A DNA stretch of 64,000 bases from Leptotrichia sp. oral taxon 221 (lineage in GTDB: Bacteria > Fusobacteriota > Fusobacteriia > Fusobacteriales > Leptotrichiaceae). The position numbers were made by a program, and so were the translations under genes. The stretch covers positions 1,240,001 to 1,304,000 of the forward strand of contig NZ_CP072378.1 of NCBI RefSeq assembly GCF_018128245.1, written 5' to 3'. This document shows, piece by piece, positions 8,451 to 17,858 of the stretch (the first letter of the stretch is position 1; each line of letters begins with the position of its first letter). The notes under the pieces were generated by a model that was given only the letters and a program-made list of their open reading frames with translations, did not search any database and was not told the origin of the DNA.

Positions 8451-9362
8451 TTATTTTTGATTTTTAATCTTTTCTAAAAGATTTTCATCAAATATTCCAT
8501 TTCTTAACATTTCAATCTCAAACTTATACGGTGGCAATTTCTTAGCACCTTTTTCTTCACTTAAAGCAACATATGGTGTTTCTAAAATTTTTGGCAAATG
8601 ACTGAACTTCTCAAAATGTGCAATTTTATTTAACGCATCAAAACCAATGTGACCAAATCCTATATTTTCGTGTCTATCTTTATGTGCACCAATAGGATTT
8701 TTGCTGTCATTTAAGTGAATTACAGAAATTCTGTCTATTCCTACAATTTTATCAAAATCATTGATTACGCCTTCAAAATCATTTACAATATCATATCCTG
8801 CATCGTGAACGTGGCACGTATCAAAGCAAATTGATAACTTATCTTTTAATTTTACACCGTCAATTATTTTAGCAATTTCTTCAAAACTTCTACCACATTC
8901 TGTACCTTTTCCAGCCATTGTTTCAAGTGCAACTGTTGTTTTCTGATCTTTTGTTAAAACTTCATTCAATCCTTCAATAATTTTATTTATTCCAACTTCT
9001 GCTCCCTCTCCAACGTGTGCTCCTGGATGTAACACTATTCTTTTTGCTCCAATTGCATCTGTTCTTTCGATTTCTGTTCTTAAAAATTGTACTGCAATTT
9101 CAAATGTTTCAGGTTTTATCGCATTTCCTAAATTAATAATATACGGTGCATGAACAACAATATCATCAATATCAATATTATTTTTTTTCATTAATTCTAA
9201 TCCTGCTTCAATATTTAATTCTTCAATTGGCTTTCTTCTAGTATTTTGTGGTGCACCAGTGTAAATCATAAATGTATTAGATCCGTAACTTATGGCTTCT
9301 TCTACTGATCCTAAAAACATTTTTTTTCCACTCATTCCCACGTGTGATCCTATTTTAAACAT
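8451..9362 (-). CDS. nfo: Endonuclease IV (AP endonuclease)
   Basis: Cleaves the backbone 5' of abasic sites in base-excision repair. The TIM-barrel family metal ligands are all visible: [27 protein letters not shown] and the [20 protein letters not shown] stretch. The length of 303 residues is slightly above the E. coli enzyme. The start MFKIGSHVG is standard for the family and has AGGAGG upstream. Confidence 0.97.
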   Translation of the reverse strand: MFKIGSHVGMSGKKMFLGSVEEAISYGSNTFMIYTGAPQNTRRKPIEELNIEAGLELMKKNNIDIDDIVVHAPYIINLGNAIKPETFEIAVQFLRTEIERTDAIGAKRIVLHPGAHVGEGAEVGINKIIEGLNEVLTKDQKTTVALETMAGKGTECGRSFEEIAKIIDGVKLKDKLSICFDTCHVHDAGYDIVNDFEGVINDFDKIVGIDRISVIHLNDSKNPIGAHKDRHENIGFGHIGFDALNKIAHFEKFSHLPKILETPYVALSEEKGAKKLPPYKFEIEMLRNGIFDENLLEKIKNQK

Positions 9363-9447
9363 TTTACCTCCTAATTTTGTTTTTATTTTCTGTTTTTTTA
9401 CTATATCAAATTATCGTATATTTTGCCACAAAAATTATTATTTTTAA

Positions 9448-10377
9448 TTATATTTTCATCAATAATAAATTTGTAGTTAATCCGGCTGCTGTCCCACTTA
9501 ACATAACAATGTCACCTTTTTTTATTTTCCCATTTTCAAAGGCCCAACATAAGGTGAATGGAACAGAAGCTGACACCATATTCCCATAATCTTTGAAAAT
9601 ATCAATGTATTTACCCTTTTTCACACCTAACTTTTTCATCATAAGCTCTAATGCGTGACTGGCTTGATGCGGAATAACCATATCAATATCTGTAATCTTC
9701 ATTTCATTCTTTTTCAAAAAATCGTCTACCATTTTTAAAGCCTTATTTTTTGATAATTTCAATACGCTTTTACCATTCATATCAAACATAAATTCTTCTT
9801 TTGTTTTTTCTGAATAATTTTTTGGATGATAATTAGACAGTCCACCTCTTATTTCTGTGAAATGAACTCCTTCTGACCAAGTTTTTTGCATTCCGTCAAT
9901 TACTCCAGAACCATTTTCACTATATTCTACTACTACTGCTGCTGCTGCATCACTAAATAGTTCGTAACTTTCCTTTTGATTAGGATTTGTAGCAATTGAT
10001 GGCACATCGACTGAAACAATTAGCACTCTTTTGTATCTTTTGGCATCAACCAAAAACGAAATCATATCTAATGCTGTAATAAAACTCGTACAAGTTGTAT
10101 TTATGTCTAATGCTGGAATATCAGTACCTTTTGCAATTTTTTCGTGAATTAATGCTGCCGTACATGGAATAGGCTGCACCGCAACTGCAGAAGCACTTAC
10201 AATACAGTCAATATCATTTATAGTAATTTTCGCATTCTCCATTGCTTTCTTGGCTGCTTTAACCCCAATTCCTAATTGTGTCTCATCTCCAGAAATTTTA
10301 TATCTAATTCCTCCTTTAAATTCCACTGTTTCTTTTGGTAAAACATACCCATACCCCTTAATCTCTAACTTTCTCAT
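9448..10377 (-). CDS. 3-oxoacyl-ACP synthase III-type ketosynthase
   Basis: Thiolase-fold condensing enzyme of the FabH/OleA class. The catalytic triad is visible as Cys96 (NTTCTSF), His237 (IPHQASH) and Asn266 (DYGNMVSAS). In 309 residues it covers both halves of the fold. It is the last gene of a tightly packed set with an adenylating enzyme, a metallo-beta-lactamase hydrolase and an NAD-dependent epimerase, with only 6 bp from the upstream stop. It could be housekeeping FabH, but no fab genes are nearby, and the company suggests condensation of acyl groups for a secondary lipid, as OleA does. The exact substrate is unknown. Confidence 0.85.
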   Translation of the reverse strand: MRKLEIKGYGYVLPKETVEFKGGIRYKISGDETQLGIGVKAAKKAMENAKITINDIDCIVSASAVAVQPIPCTAALIHEKIAKGTDIPALDINTTCTSFITALDMISFLVDAKRYKRVLIVSVDVPSIATNPNQKESYELFSDAAAAVVVEYSENGSGVIDGMQKTWSEGVHFTEIRGGLSNYHPKNYSEKTKEEFMFDMNGKSVLKLSKNKALKMVDDFLKKNEMKITDIDMVIPHQASHALELMMKKLGVKKGKYIDIFKDYGNMVSASVPFTLCWAFENGKIKKGDIVMLSGTAAGLTTNLLLMKI

Positions 10378-10383
10378 AGTAAT

Positions 10384-11667
10384 TTACAACTCCTTTTTTA
10401 TTTTTTGAAAAATTCTTCGCAATTTAACATTCTTTTCAGGTGCATATTCAATAAAATCAATTTTCACACCTTCTATTCCAAGTTTTTCAAATAATTTATC
10501 AAATTCTTTTGTTATCTCTTTTTTTTGAAAATCCTTAATCTCTAAAACTGCAACTTCTAATTTATCAAAATCTACTTGGAAAACTTGATATTCCCTTATT
10601 TCTTCACTAAAAAGTATACATCTTCTAATAAAATCTGGAAAAACTTTTTTTAATTTACCAAACTTATCTTTAAAAAAGAAAATATCATCTGAACGGCCTT
10701 CAATTTTATCTATTCTAGTAAAAACTGAACCACATTCACATTTATTCTTATTTTCAATCAAAATATCATTCAATTTATATTTTATAAATGGTTGACTTTT
10801 TCTCCTAAAATCACTAATAATCGGATAAAATCTCTTTTCATCTATATAATACTTTTCAAATTTTATACATTCTTCATTCAAGTGAATCGATCCACAATGA
10901 CAAGTGTACCCCAACAACCCTTCTGTCGCTTGATATATTTGATACACCATTTTTACACCGAATACTTCTTTTATAAATTCCTCATCTTTCTTCTCTAAAA
11001 TTTCTGCAACTGAAATTATTTGAATCGGATTGATTTTCAAGATTCCATCTAACTTTTTCTTACATAAAACTAAAAGCATTGAAGCTGGAGCCACTAAAAT
11101 TGTTGGATTATAATTATTCAGCTCATCAACATAAGTTTCAAAATCTTGAAATAAATCAAAATATTTTAATTTTATAAAAAATGAGTTAATACTTTTATAT
11201 AAATTATTATCTGCTCTTAGAAAAAATGCAATTTTATTACCAAAAAGCTTATTTTTAGGAAGCATTTTAGCAAGTATAAATCCAGCCCACACGCTTTGCT
11301 CATCGTCTGTTGTCACAAACATTCCACGATGTCCTGATGTTCCAGAAGACAATCCTACTGAAATATTTTTATACTTTTCAGAAAAATTACGAGTTTCTTC
11401 TCCATCAATAGCAATCTTAAACGCCTCGTCTTTTCGCACTCCAACCGTATTCAACTCATCAAAATTTTCCATCATAAATTGCTTATTCATAAAAAAATCA
11501 TTCAAATCAACTTTATGTTTCATAAAATATGGTGATTTCTTTTCAAAATATTTGATTTGTTTTTCTAACTTTTTATCTTGATATTTTTCTAATTTTTCTC
11601 TCGAATTCCATTTTCTCAGCCATCTAGCACTCACAAATTCCGATAATATTCTAATTATTTTCTTCAT
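10384..11667 (-). CDS. PaaK/CapK-like adenylate-forming enzyme (F390 synthetase-related)
   Basis: Member of the phenylacetate-CoA ligase-like branch of adenylate-forming enzymes, which activate a carboxylate with ATP. The nucleotide loop SSGTSGHRG lies near residue 107, QATEGLLGY near the acyl-binding region, and cysteines CHCG and CECG suggest a zinc site as in related proteins. The 427 residues match that branch. The start overlaps the end of the preceding hydrolase gene by 17 bp and the ketosynthase gene follows after 6 bp, so the products are probably made together. It may load or activate a fatty or aromatic acid for the neighbouring ketosynthase. Substrate and transfer partner are not shown by the sequence. 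Confidence 0.8.
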   Translation of the reverse strand: MKKIIRILSEFVSARWLRKWNSREKLEKYQDKKLEKQIKYFEKKSPYFMKHKVDLNDFFMNKQFMMENFDELNTVGVRKDEAFKIAIDGEETRNFSEKYKNISVGLSSGTSGHRGMFVTTDDEQSVWAGFILAKMLPKNKLFGNKIAFFLRADNNLYKSINSFFIKLKYFDLFQDFETYVDELNNYNPTILVAPASMLLVLCKKKLDGILKINPIQIISVAEILEKKDEEFIKEVFGVKMVYQIYQATEGLLGYTCHCGSIHLNEECIKFEKYYIDEKRFYPIISDFRRKSQPFIKYKLNDILIENKNKCECGSVFTRIDKIEGRSDDIFFFKDKFGKLKKVFPDFIRRCILFSEEIREYQVFQVDFDKLEVAVLEIKDFQKKEITKEFDKLFEKLGIEGVKIDFIEYAPEKNVKLRRIFQKIKKEL

Positions 11668-12475
11668 ACAAAATTTTCTTTATCCTTTCTTCAGGATCAT
11701 GACTAACAATCACATCTATTTTTTCTTTTTGAATGTTCTCCAAAATATCAATTCCTCTTTCATAATCCTTGAAATTATCTTGCACTAATTTAGGAAGCGT
11801 TCTCATTCTTTCTGTATACTTCATCAAATCTACTCCCCAGCAAACATCAGCTGCTATAAATAAATTTTTCTCCTTCACAAAAAGACAACCTTGCCCTCGA
11901 GAATGCCCATTTATCGAAGCTAAATACAAACTTCCATCTCCAAATAAGTCTTTAACTTTTACTGGAAAATCTTTTAATTTCTTGTATTCTTTTATTATTT
12001 CTACCCTTTCTTCAAAATATTTTGGAAGAAATTCCTTAAAAATAAGATCCTTTAACCTACTATTTTTATAATTTTCATAACAATCTTCTGTTATTATAAT
12101 TTTTGCATTTTGAAATTTTTTCACATCTCCAATATGATCTGGATGCAAATGCGATAAAATCACATATCGAATTTCATTTTGATTAATTCCTCTTTTTAAA
12201 AGTTGCTCAGAAATTAAATCTTCCTTCTTCAAAATAATCGGATTGGGTGCTCTATAAAGAAAATATTTAAAATTATTTTTCAAAATATCAATTCCGTAAC
12301 CTGTGTCATATAAAATATATCCAATTTCTCTATGTTTTATCAAAAAAACTCCAGCAGGAAAATTTATTATTCCAGAAAGTTTTTTTTCATTTTTCGAATT
12401 TTTAAACATTACTCCTAATTTATTTTTACAATAGCCACATGAAAAATAATCAACTCTTTCTATTATGTTCGACAT
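11651..12475 (-). CDS. MBL-fold metallo-hydrolase (lactonase-like)
   Basis: Metallo-beta-lactamase fold enzyme with a complete dinuclear metal motif: H109, H111, D113 and H114 in SHLHPDHIGD, then H191 (NGHSRGQ), D210 (AADVCWG) and a late His in VSHDPEE. The motif layout resembles N-acyl-homoserine lactonases and related ester or lactone hydrolases. There is no signal peptide, so it acts in the cytoplasm. The start overlaps the epimerase gene by about 25 bp and lacks its own good Shine-Dalgarno, which implies translational coupling. In this set it could hydrolyse a thioester or lactone intermediate; quorum-signal degradation is an alternative that the operon makes less likely. Confidence 0.83.
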   Translation of the reverse strand: MSNIIERVDYFSCGYCKNKLGVMFKNSKNEKKLSGIINFPAGVFLIKHREIGYILYDTGYGIDILKNNFKYFLYRAPNPIILKKEDLISEQLLKRGINQNEIRYVILSHLHPDHIGDVKKFQNAKIIITEDCYENYKNSRLKDLIFKEFLPKYFEERVEIIKEYKKLKDFPVKVKDLFGDGSLYLASINGHSRGQGCLFVKEKNLFIAADVCWGVDLMKYTERMRTLPKLVQDNFKDYERGIDILENIQKEKIDVIVSHDPEERIKKILYEENN

Positions 12476-13433
12476 ATTTTTTTACACCTTCTCTTACTGT
12501 CATTTTTGGCTTGTAACCCAATTCTTTTTTTGCTTTTTCAACTGATAAAGTCTGAGAATATCTCAATAAATACAGCGTATACAATGTTAATGGTGGCTCT
12601 TTTCTAATTTTAAAAAATGAATAAACTTTTTCTAGGATTGTTACAATGCCTTTTGTAAAAGAATAATTGAAATTCACATATTTACCTTTTATTCCCATTT
12701 CGGCAAAAAATAAATTTAAAATTTCCTTAAACTTCATAGGTTCATCATTTGTTATATTGTAAATTTTTCCCAATGCATTTTCATTTTCCATAGCCAATCT
12801 CAATGACAACGCCACATTCTCAACACAAGTCACATCTATCATTTGATTTCCACCTGCAAACAAAGGAATACCTATTTTACCATTCAATTTCAAAAGTCTT
12901 GGAACTATACTCGTATCCCCTACTCCAAAAAGCCCTCTCGGTCGAATTATTACCCATGATTTATAAGAACTTTCTTTTATTGATTTCTCAGCCATTAGTT
13001 TACTTTTTATATAAAAATTAAGGTTATTTTCAGTTGGAGCTTCTTCTTCTTTTACCTGTAAACTATCACCTTTTTTTGCATAAACACTTGGCGAAGATAC
13101 AAACACAAGCCTTTTCACATTTTGTTTCTCACAAAAGTCCAGTACATTTTGAGTTCCCAAAACATTCGCATTATAAAAATCTTCCCATCTTCCCCAAACT
13201 GTCGAAAGTCCTCCAGCATGAATAACAAAATCAATTTGATCTGTTATTTTTTCTAAATCTTCTCTATTTTCAAGATTTCCTTTCACAAATTTAACATTCT
13301 TATAATTCTCAGACAAATATTTTCCTTTTTTCTCATTTCTCCCAAAAGCCACAACTTCATAATCATTTTCCATAAGTTCCTGAATCATGTATTCGCCCAA
13401 AAAACCAGTAGCCCCTGTTAGTAATACTTTCAT
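12450..13433 (-). CDS. NAD-dependent epimerase/dehydratase (OleD / 3-beta-HSD-like)
   Basis: Extended short-chain dehydrogenase with the Rossmann motif GATGFLGEY at the N-terminus, VIHAGG, and the catalytic SSPSVYAKKG plus YIKSK (YxxxK). Family members of the 3-beta-hydroxysteroid dehydrogenase type include OleD, which reduces a 2-alkyl-3-keto acid. The start MKVLLTG is chosen because the earlier ATG touches the AAAGGAA ribosome site. It is the first gene of the four-gene overlapping set and has a plausible promoter about 130 bp upstream. Reduction of the ketosynthase product is inferred from context; nucleotide-sugar epimerisation is the main alternative. Confidence 0.82.
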   Translation of the reverse strand: MKVLLTGATGFLGEYMIQELMENDYEVVAFGRNEKKGKYLSENYKNVKFVKGNLENREDLEKITDQIDFVIHAGGLSTVWGRWEDFYNANVLGTQNVLDFCEKQNVKRLVFVSSPSVYAKKGDSLQVKEEEAPTENNLNFYIKSKLMAEKSIKESSYKSWVIIRPRGLFGVGDTSIVPRLLKLNGKIGIPLFAGGNQMIDVTCVENVALSLRLAMENENALGKIYNITNDEPMKFKEILNLFFAEMGIKGKYVNFNYSFTKGIVTILEKVYSFFKIRKEPPLTLYTLYLLRYSQTLSVEKAKKELGYKPKMTVREGVKKYVEHNRKS

Positions 13434-13561
13434 CTTCATTTCCTTTCAAAAATTATTTATTTTTAGATATCATTTTGTAATTTTTTTAGCAAAATCTCTA
13501 GTTTATTTCTTTTTATAATAAAATATTTATGATTCATGATATAATTTCTTTCTTTAATATT

Positions 13562-13590
13562 TTTATAGTTACTAATATTTTAACACTCAA
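13562..13590 (-). promoter_or_regulatory. Candidate promoter of the ketosynthase/epimerase locus
   Basis: TTGAGT and TATAAA with 17-bp spacing in the 205-bp gap between the glycosyltransferase and the epimerase. The implied leader is about 120 nt. The rest of this gap is AT-rich and shows no other clear signal. Confidence 0.5.
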
Positions 13591-13645
13591 TTATCATGTT
13601 TTCTATTTTATTTTAATTTTTTTGCATTTTATTACACAATCTATG

Positions 13646-14923
13646 CTATCTATTCACTTTTTCTTTCATCAATCTATCAATTTCACTCTTTAACACTTCA
13701 CTTGGATTATACTCTCTATATTTTTCAGAAACTTTTTTCAGATTATTCCATTCCTTACGATTCAAAAGTTCCCTTAATGCATTTTCAATCGAATTAATAT
13801 CCTTCAATTTAGCTGGAACACCTATATCTGCTATTTTTCCTCTCACTGCAAAATCAAATTGATCGTAATCGTGAGGAATTATAACTGATGGTTTATTGTA
13901 TTTTATGGCATTGTATAATATTCCTGCACCACCGTGATGAATAACATAATCTACCACAGGTAACACTGCCCCATAGTCGATATACTCGTAAATATGCACA
14001 TTATCTCTACTTTTTATAACAGGTTTTCCTTTTCCATTAATATTCCCTAACGAAACAATGAAACACACATCTGGAAACTTCGAACTCAATTCTTCAACTA
14101 TTCTTACAAGATTATTTTTTCCCCATAATAAATGTGTTCCATTTGTAACCAAGATACTTTTTTTAAATTTAGAAATATCTTCCAAAGTGTAATCCTTCAC
14201 ATCAAACTCAGATAAACAAGGCCCTGCCCATATTACTTGCTTCGGATAATCATCTCTAAACTCTAATTCTTTCATACCTAAAGCTAATATCGACTGTGGT
14301 GAATACAAATTTTCTTCCTTGTTTTCATTATACAGCTTAAAATCAAGTACTTTCAACTGTTTTGAAGCCAACACACACACAATTCTCTTAAAACTTCTTA
14401 TTACAAATCTTCCGAAGCTATCTCTCAATTTATATAAAAAACCTTCTCTTGGGTACCAACCACCCATATAACTTGGTGTCGTCGTCTTACTTTCAATCGC
14501 AAATGGTGTTGGTATTGAAGTTATCCAAGGGATATCCATCTTTTTCGCAATTAATCCTGCTGGAATCGCAATAAAATCAGCAATTACAACATCAGGTTTT
14601 CTCTTTTTGAACCCTTCTTCAAACTCTCTCGCAATCTCAGGAACTTGCGATATATTTCTTTTAAATTGTTTCCAATAAATAAAAGCATTCGTTTTTTCAG
14701 GCGTGTTCGCAATATCCTCGAAAAACGTAGGTTTATCTGGTAAAACTGGTACATGTTTCAGCCCCAATTTTTCTAAAAATTCTTGTCTTTTAACACCACT
14801 ATACACGCAAAGGTCGTATTTTTCATCATTTATCAACGGTTTTATTAACTCTAATATTGGAAATAGGTGTCCACTATAAGGTGGTACAACTACATCAATC
14901 TTTATTTTTCTTTGTTCCTCCAC
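13646..14923 (-). CDS. GT1-family glycosyltransferase (UDP-glycosyltransferase/MGT-like)
   Basis: Transfers a sugar from a nucleotide donor to a small, usually hydrophobic acceptor. The GT-B fold is suggested by the N-terminal PPYSGHLFPILELI and by the C-terminal donor-binding signature YIDYGAVLPVVDYVIHHGG followed by IIPHDYDQFD. Its 425 residues are standard, and there is no signal peptide or membrane segment. The start is a GTG with GAGG about 10 bases upstream. It follows an rRNA methyltransferase gene by about 25 bp and precedes the ketosynthase locus. I infer it glycosylates the product of that locus, but the intervening promoter means it could act separately. Confidence 0.85.
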   Translation of the reverse strand: MEEQRKIKIDVVVPPYSGHLFPILELIKPLINDEKYDLCVYSGVKRQEFLEKLGLKHVPVLPDKPTFFEDIANTPEKTNAFIYWKQFKRNISQVPEIAREFEEGFKKRKPDVVIADFIAIPAGLIAKKMDIPWITSIPTPFAIESKTTTPSYMGGWYPREGFLYKLRDSFGRFVIRSFKRIVCVLASKQLKVLDFKLYNENKEENLYSPQSILALGMKELEFRDDYPKQVIWAGPCLSEFDVKDYTLEDISKFKKSILVTNGTHLLWGKNNLVRIVEELSSKFPDVCFIVSLGNINGKGKPVIKSRDNVHIYEYIDYGAVLPVVDYVIHHGGAGILYNAIKYNKPSVIIPHDYDQFDFAVRGKIADIGVPAKLKDINSIENALRELLNRKEWNNLKKVSEKYREYNPSEVLKSEIDRLMKEKVNR

Positions 14924-14947
14924 AAATATTCATCCTCACTTAAATCT

Positions 14948-15721
14948 CTATTTATTTTTTTCTTTTTTCTCTCTCATTTTGTATAAAAACACCCCAGTTG
15001 CAACACTCACATTTAATGACTCAATATTTCCATAAATTGGAATAATCGCCTTAATATCAGAATTTTCAATCAAATAATCTGAAACGCCTCCACCTTCATG
15101 CCCAAAAATATAAGCATTTCTCTCTTTTTGCTCAATTTCATCATAAGAAATCGAATCTTCATGCAACGCTGTCGAAATCGTTAAATAATTCTTTTCCTTC
15201 AAAAATTTCACAATATTTTCTGGTGTTTCATAAATCACATTTAATTTAAAAATTCCACTCATTGTAGCTCTAACTGTTTTCGGATTATACACATCCACAG
15301 ATCCTTTTGTCAAAATCAAATTTCTAAAATCAGTCGCAATCATTGTTCTAATGATCGTCCCAACATTTCCTGGATCTTGTACATCATCCAAAATCACGAC
15401 ATCTCCCTCAATATCATCAATCGTATTCAAATTTTTTGAATACAAAAATATTATCCCTTGACTATTTTCTTGCGTTGAAACTTCATTAAACAGTTCATCT
15501 TTTAATATCGTTAAATTATCATGCTCACCAATATTGTAATTTTCATTAAAATATTCGTATCTCGACTCCTTCACAATTATTTTATTAAAATTAATTTTCT
15601 CATTCAGAAATTTTTCCCCTTCTGCCTTGAAAATATTATTTTCATCTCTATATTTTTTCTTATCTAGTTTTTTTAATAATTTGTAAAATTTATTATCCGA
15701 ACTTGCAATAACGTCTTTCAT
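14948..15721 (-). CDS. SpoU-family RNA 2'-O-methyltransferase
   Basis: SAM-dependent RNA ribose methyltransferase of the TrmH/SpoU class with the trefoil-knot signatures LDDVQDPGNVGTIIRT, IFGHEGGGVSD and IPIYGNIESLNVSVATGVFLY. Residues 1-90 form a substrate-binding N-terminal domain of the RNA_SpoU_sub_bind type, which points to an rRNA target. The longest frame opens with a TTG inside the AAAAGGAGAG ribosome site, so MKDVIASS is taken as the start, giving 257 residues. The exact modified nucleotide cannot be told from sequence. Confidence 0.9.
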   Translation of the reverse strand: MKDVIASSDNKFYKLLKKLDKKKYRDENNIFKAEGEKFLNEKINFNKIIVKESRYEYFNENYNIGEHDNLTILKDELFNEVSTQENSQGIIFLYSKNLNTIDDIEGDVVILDDVQDPGNVGTIIRTMIATDFRNLILTKGSVDVYNPKTVRATMSGIFKLNVIYETPENIVKFLKEKNYLTISTALHEDSISYDEIEQKERNAYIFGHEGGGVSDYLIENSDIKAIIPIYGNIESLNVSVATGVFLYKMREKKEKNK

Positions 15722-15835
15722 TTCTCTCCTTTTCAATTTTCCTAATTAATAAAAAATACTCAGACCACTTAAAATTGAATATTTATAAATTTCTCTCTTG
15801 TTTAAATATTATAAGTCTGTCTGAGCAATTAATTT

Positions 15836-16177
15836 TTATTTTAATGTAACTGGTAATTTTTCTCCACCTAAAATATGATAATGAATATGGAACACTTCTT
15901 GTCCTCCATTTCCATTAATATTTGTTATAACTCTGTATCCTTCTTCTGCAATTCCAAGTTGTCTAGCTATTTTAGCAATTACCAATTGTAATCTTCCAAG
16001 CAACAACGCATCTTCTTCTGTCGCCGCATCCAAATTTCTAATTTCTTTTTTTGGTATTACCAACACATGAACTTTAGCTTGAGGATTAATATCATTAAAT
16101 GCTAAAAAATCCTCATCTTCATAAACTATATTCGCTGGTATTTCTTTATCTATTATTTTTTTAAATATTGTTGACAC
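15836..16177 (-). CDS. HIT family protein (Hint/PKCI type)
   Basis: Histidine-triad nucleotide hydrolase, typically acting on nucleoside phosphoramidates or AMP-lysine. The triad HIHYH is in [12 protein letters not shown] near the C-terminus. The start is a GTG giving [15 protein letters not shown], the classic family opening; an earlier in-frame GTG is part of the GAGGTGATT ribosome site. The resulting 113 residues are typical. Neighbours are an RNA methyltransferase and rpiB, with no obvious functional link. Confidence 0.93.
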   Translation of the reverse strand: MSTIFKKIIDKEIPANIVYEDEDFLAFNDINPQAKVHVLVIPKKEIRNLDAATEEDALLLGRLQLVIAKIARQLGIAEEGYRVITNINGNGGQEVFHIHYHILGGEKLPVTLK

Positions 16178-16253
16178 AACAATCACCTCTTTTATATTTC
16201 TTTTTTATTCTAAATAAAATGAATTACAATTTTTCAAATTTAATAAAATTTAC

Positions 16254-16697
16254 TTAACATCCACAACCGCAATCTTCAATTTTTCCAACTCTTCTTGCGT
16301 GTCTTCCACCTTCAAATTCTGTTGTAATAAATGTATCTACAATTGCTTTTCCTAATTCATCTCCAATAACTCTCGCTCCCAATGCAACAATATTTGCATT
16401 ATTATGAAGTCTTGCCATTCTAGCTGTAAATTCATTATGACACAAAGCTGCTCTAATTCCTTCAACTTTATTTGCCGCTATCGAAATTCCAATTCCTGTT
16501 CCACAAATAATTATTCCTAAATTTCCTTCTTCTGCCAAAACTTTTTCAGCAACAGATTTTGCAATATCAGGATAATCCACCGAATCCAATGTATCAGTCC
16601 CAACATTCACTACTTCATGCCCTTGTTCTTCCAAATGTTTCATTATTGTATTTTTAAATTCTACTCCTGCATGATCATTTCCAATTATTATTTTCAT
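16254..16697 (-). CDS. rpiB: Ribose-5-phosphate isomerase B
   Basis: Interconverts ribose 5-phosphate and ribulose 5-phosphate in the pentose phosphate pathway. Family motifs are GNDHAGVEFK at the start, the catalytic Cys in IICGTGIGIS, and GARVIG. At 147 residues it is full length. An unusual cysteine-rich tail, DCGCGC, closes the protein and could bind metal or be redox-active; I have no functional evidence for it. A LacA/LacB-like sugar isomerase is the main alternative, but no lac genes are near. No clear Shine-Dalgarno precedes the ATG. Confidence 0.93.
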   Translation of the reverse strand: MKIIIGNDHAGVEFKNTIMKHLEEQGHEVVNVGTDTLDSVDYPDIAKSVAEKVLAEEGNLGIIICGTGIGISIAANKVEGIRAALCHNEFTARMARLHNNANIVALGARVIGDELGKAIVDTFITTEFEGGRHARRVGKIEDCGCGC

Positions 16698-16807
16698 AGT
16701 CTAAAATCAAGTTCATTTACAAATATAAATTTATCAAATTATAAAATCCCTCTCTCCTTTCCTTCGAATACATTTTTCTTTTTTTAACATCCTCAACTTC
16801 AAAAAAA

Positions 16808-17215
16808 TTATTTTGTCAATTTTTCCAATAATTCATCTGATATTCTTTTCAAATTTCCATCATTATCCACAAAAACATTCACTGTTTCAGCTTTTGCCTT
16901 CAAAACATTTTTAGAATCATACATCTCATAAGAAAATCTAATTTTTATATTATTAATTTCTTCTATTTTTGCAAATACTTCAATTTCATCGTCATATTTT
17001 GCCGAATCAATATAATCAATATTTAGCGTTTTTACTGGTAAAATAAATCCTAATTCTTCCATTGATTTATACGGAAAAACATCCCGAAAATATTCTGTTC
17101 GTGCCATTTCCATCCATTTCAAATAATTTGAATGATAAACAACTCCCATTTTATCAGTATCGTAATAGTACACTTTTAATTTAATACTTTTCTTTTTCAA
17201 ATTTGTTTTTTTCAT
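16808..17215 (-). CDS. Acyl-CoA thioesterase, YbgC/4HBT type
   Basis: Hotdog-fold thioesterase. The active-site segment YYYDTDKMGVVYHSNYLKW contains the catalytic Asp and the conserved YHSNYLKWME of the YbgC/4-hydroxybenzoyl-CoA branch. At 135 residues it is full length and cytoplasmic. It sits in a run of small housekeeping genes (rpiB above, khpA below) with a 22-bp gap to the next upstream gene. Substrate chain length is not inferable. Confidence 0.88.
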   Translation of the reverse strand: MKKTNLKKKSIKLKVYYYDTDKMGVVYHSNYLKWMEMARTEYFRDVFPYKSMEELGFILPVKTLNIDYIDSAKYDDEIEVFAKIEEINNIKIRFSYEMYDSKNVLKAKAETVNVFVDNDGNLKRISDELLEKLTK

Positions 17216-17237
17216 AATTATTCCTTAATTACTTAAA

Positions 17238-17480
17238 TTATTGTTCTTTAACTTCAATTTTTACAACTTTTTTTTCTTTTTTTGCCAATGAAGAAATCAA
17301 AACTCTAAGTGATGTAATAATTCTTCCATTTTTCCCAATAACTTTTCCCATATCTACCTTAGCTACATTTATTGTAATATCTACATATTTCCCTTTTTCA
17401 TTGCTTTCAATCGTATAATTTTCAGTTGAATCCAATAAATTCTCAACCCAAAAATTAACTGTTTCAAAATATCTACTCAT
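17238..17480 (-). CDS. khpA: KH-domain RNA-binding protein KhpA
   Basis: Small single-domain KH protein of 80 residues with the RNA-binding loop MGKVIGKNGRIITSLR. KhpA proteins bind RNA widely and in Firmicutes and Fusobacteria act with KhpB in RNA metabolism and cell elongation. It usually sits near ribosome-associated genes. Here it is followed downstream by a thioesterase and preceded by a small DUF4911-like gene. Confidence 0.92.
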   Translation of the reverse strand: MSRYFETVNFWVENLLDSTENYTIESNEKGKYVDITINVAKVDMGKVIGKNGRIITSLRVLISSLAKKEKKVVKIEVKEQ

Positions 17481-17522
17481 TTTCCCTCCAATTCTCTCTT
17501 AAATTTTTCAATTTCCTACAAT

Positions 17523-17762
17523 TTACAATACTCCCAGCCATTCTCGTCTGTCCTGTATTTCTATCTCAATACCTTTTTTTTGTAATTTTTCCAAAACTTT
17601 ATCCATATCTTCGAGTAAATATGAATTTGTAATAATTTTTATAAGACCATTTTTATTATCCAAAGTCCTAACATTTCCAAGTCCGTCATACGCTTCCACA
17701 ATTTTATTTATAAAATCAATATTCTCTCTTTTGGTTTGGATAATATATTCCCAACTTTTCAA
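17523..17762 (-). CDS. Small DUF4911-like protein
   Basis: A 79-residue protein with an alpha/beta pattern, IDFINKIVEAYDGLGNVRT followed by GLIKIIT. I recognise this as resembling the uncharacterised DUF4911 family, but not with certainty. The start codon is TTG, supported by a GGAAGGG upstream and the absence of an ATG near the beginning. It lies between rsmA and khpA in the same direction, which suggests a role near RNA maturation. No catalytic motif is visible. Confidence 0.72.
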   Translation of the reverse strand: MKSWEYIIQTKRENIDFINKIVEAYDGLGNVRTLDNKNGLIKIITNSYLLEDMDKVLEKLQKKGIEIEIQDRREWLGVL

Positions 17763-17858
17763 TTTTTTCCCTTCCTAACTGTACTCTTTTTTGAGTATAT
17801 CAAAAATTTCCTATTATAAGAAACCTATCTAAATTTTTTATAAATAAATCTCAACTAA

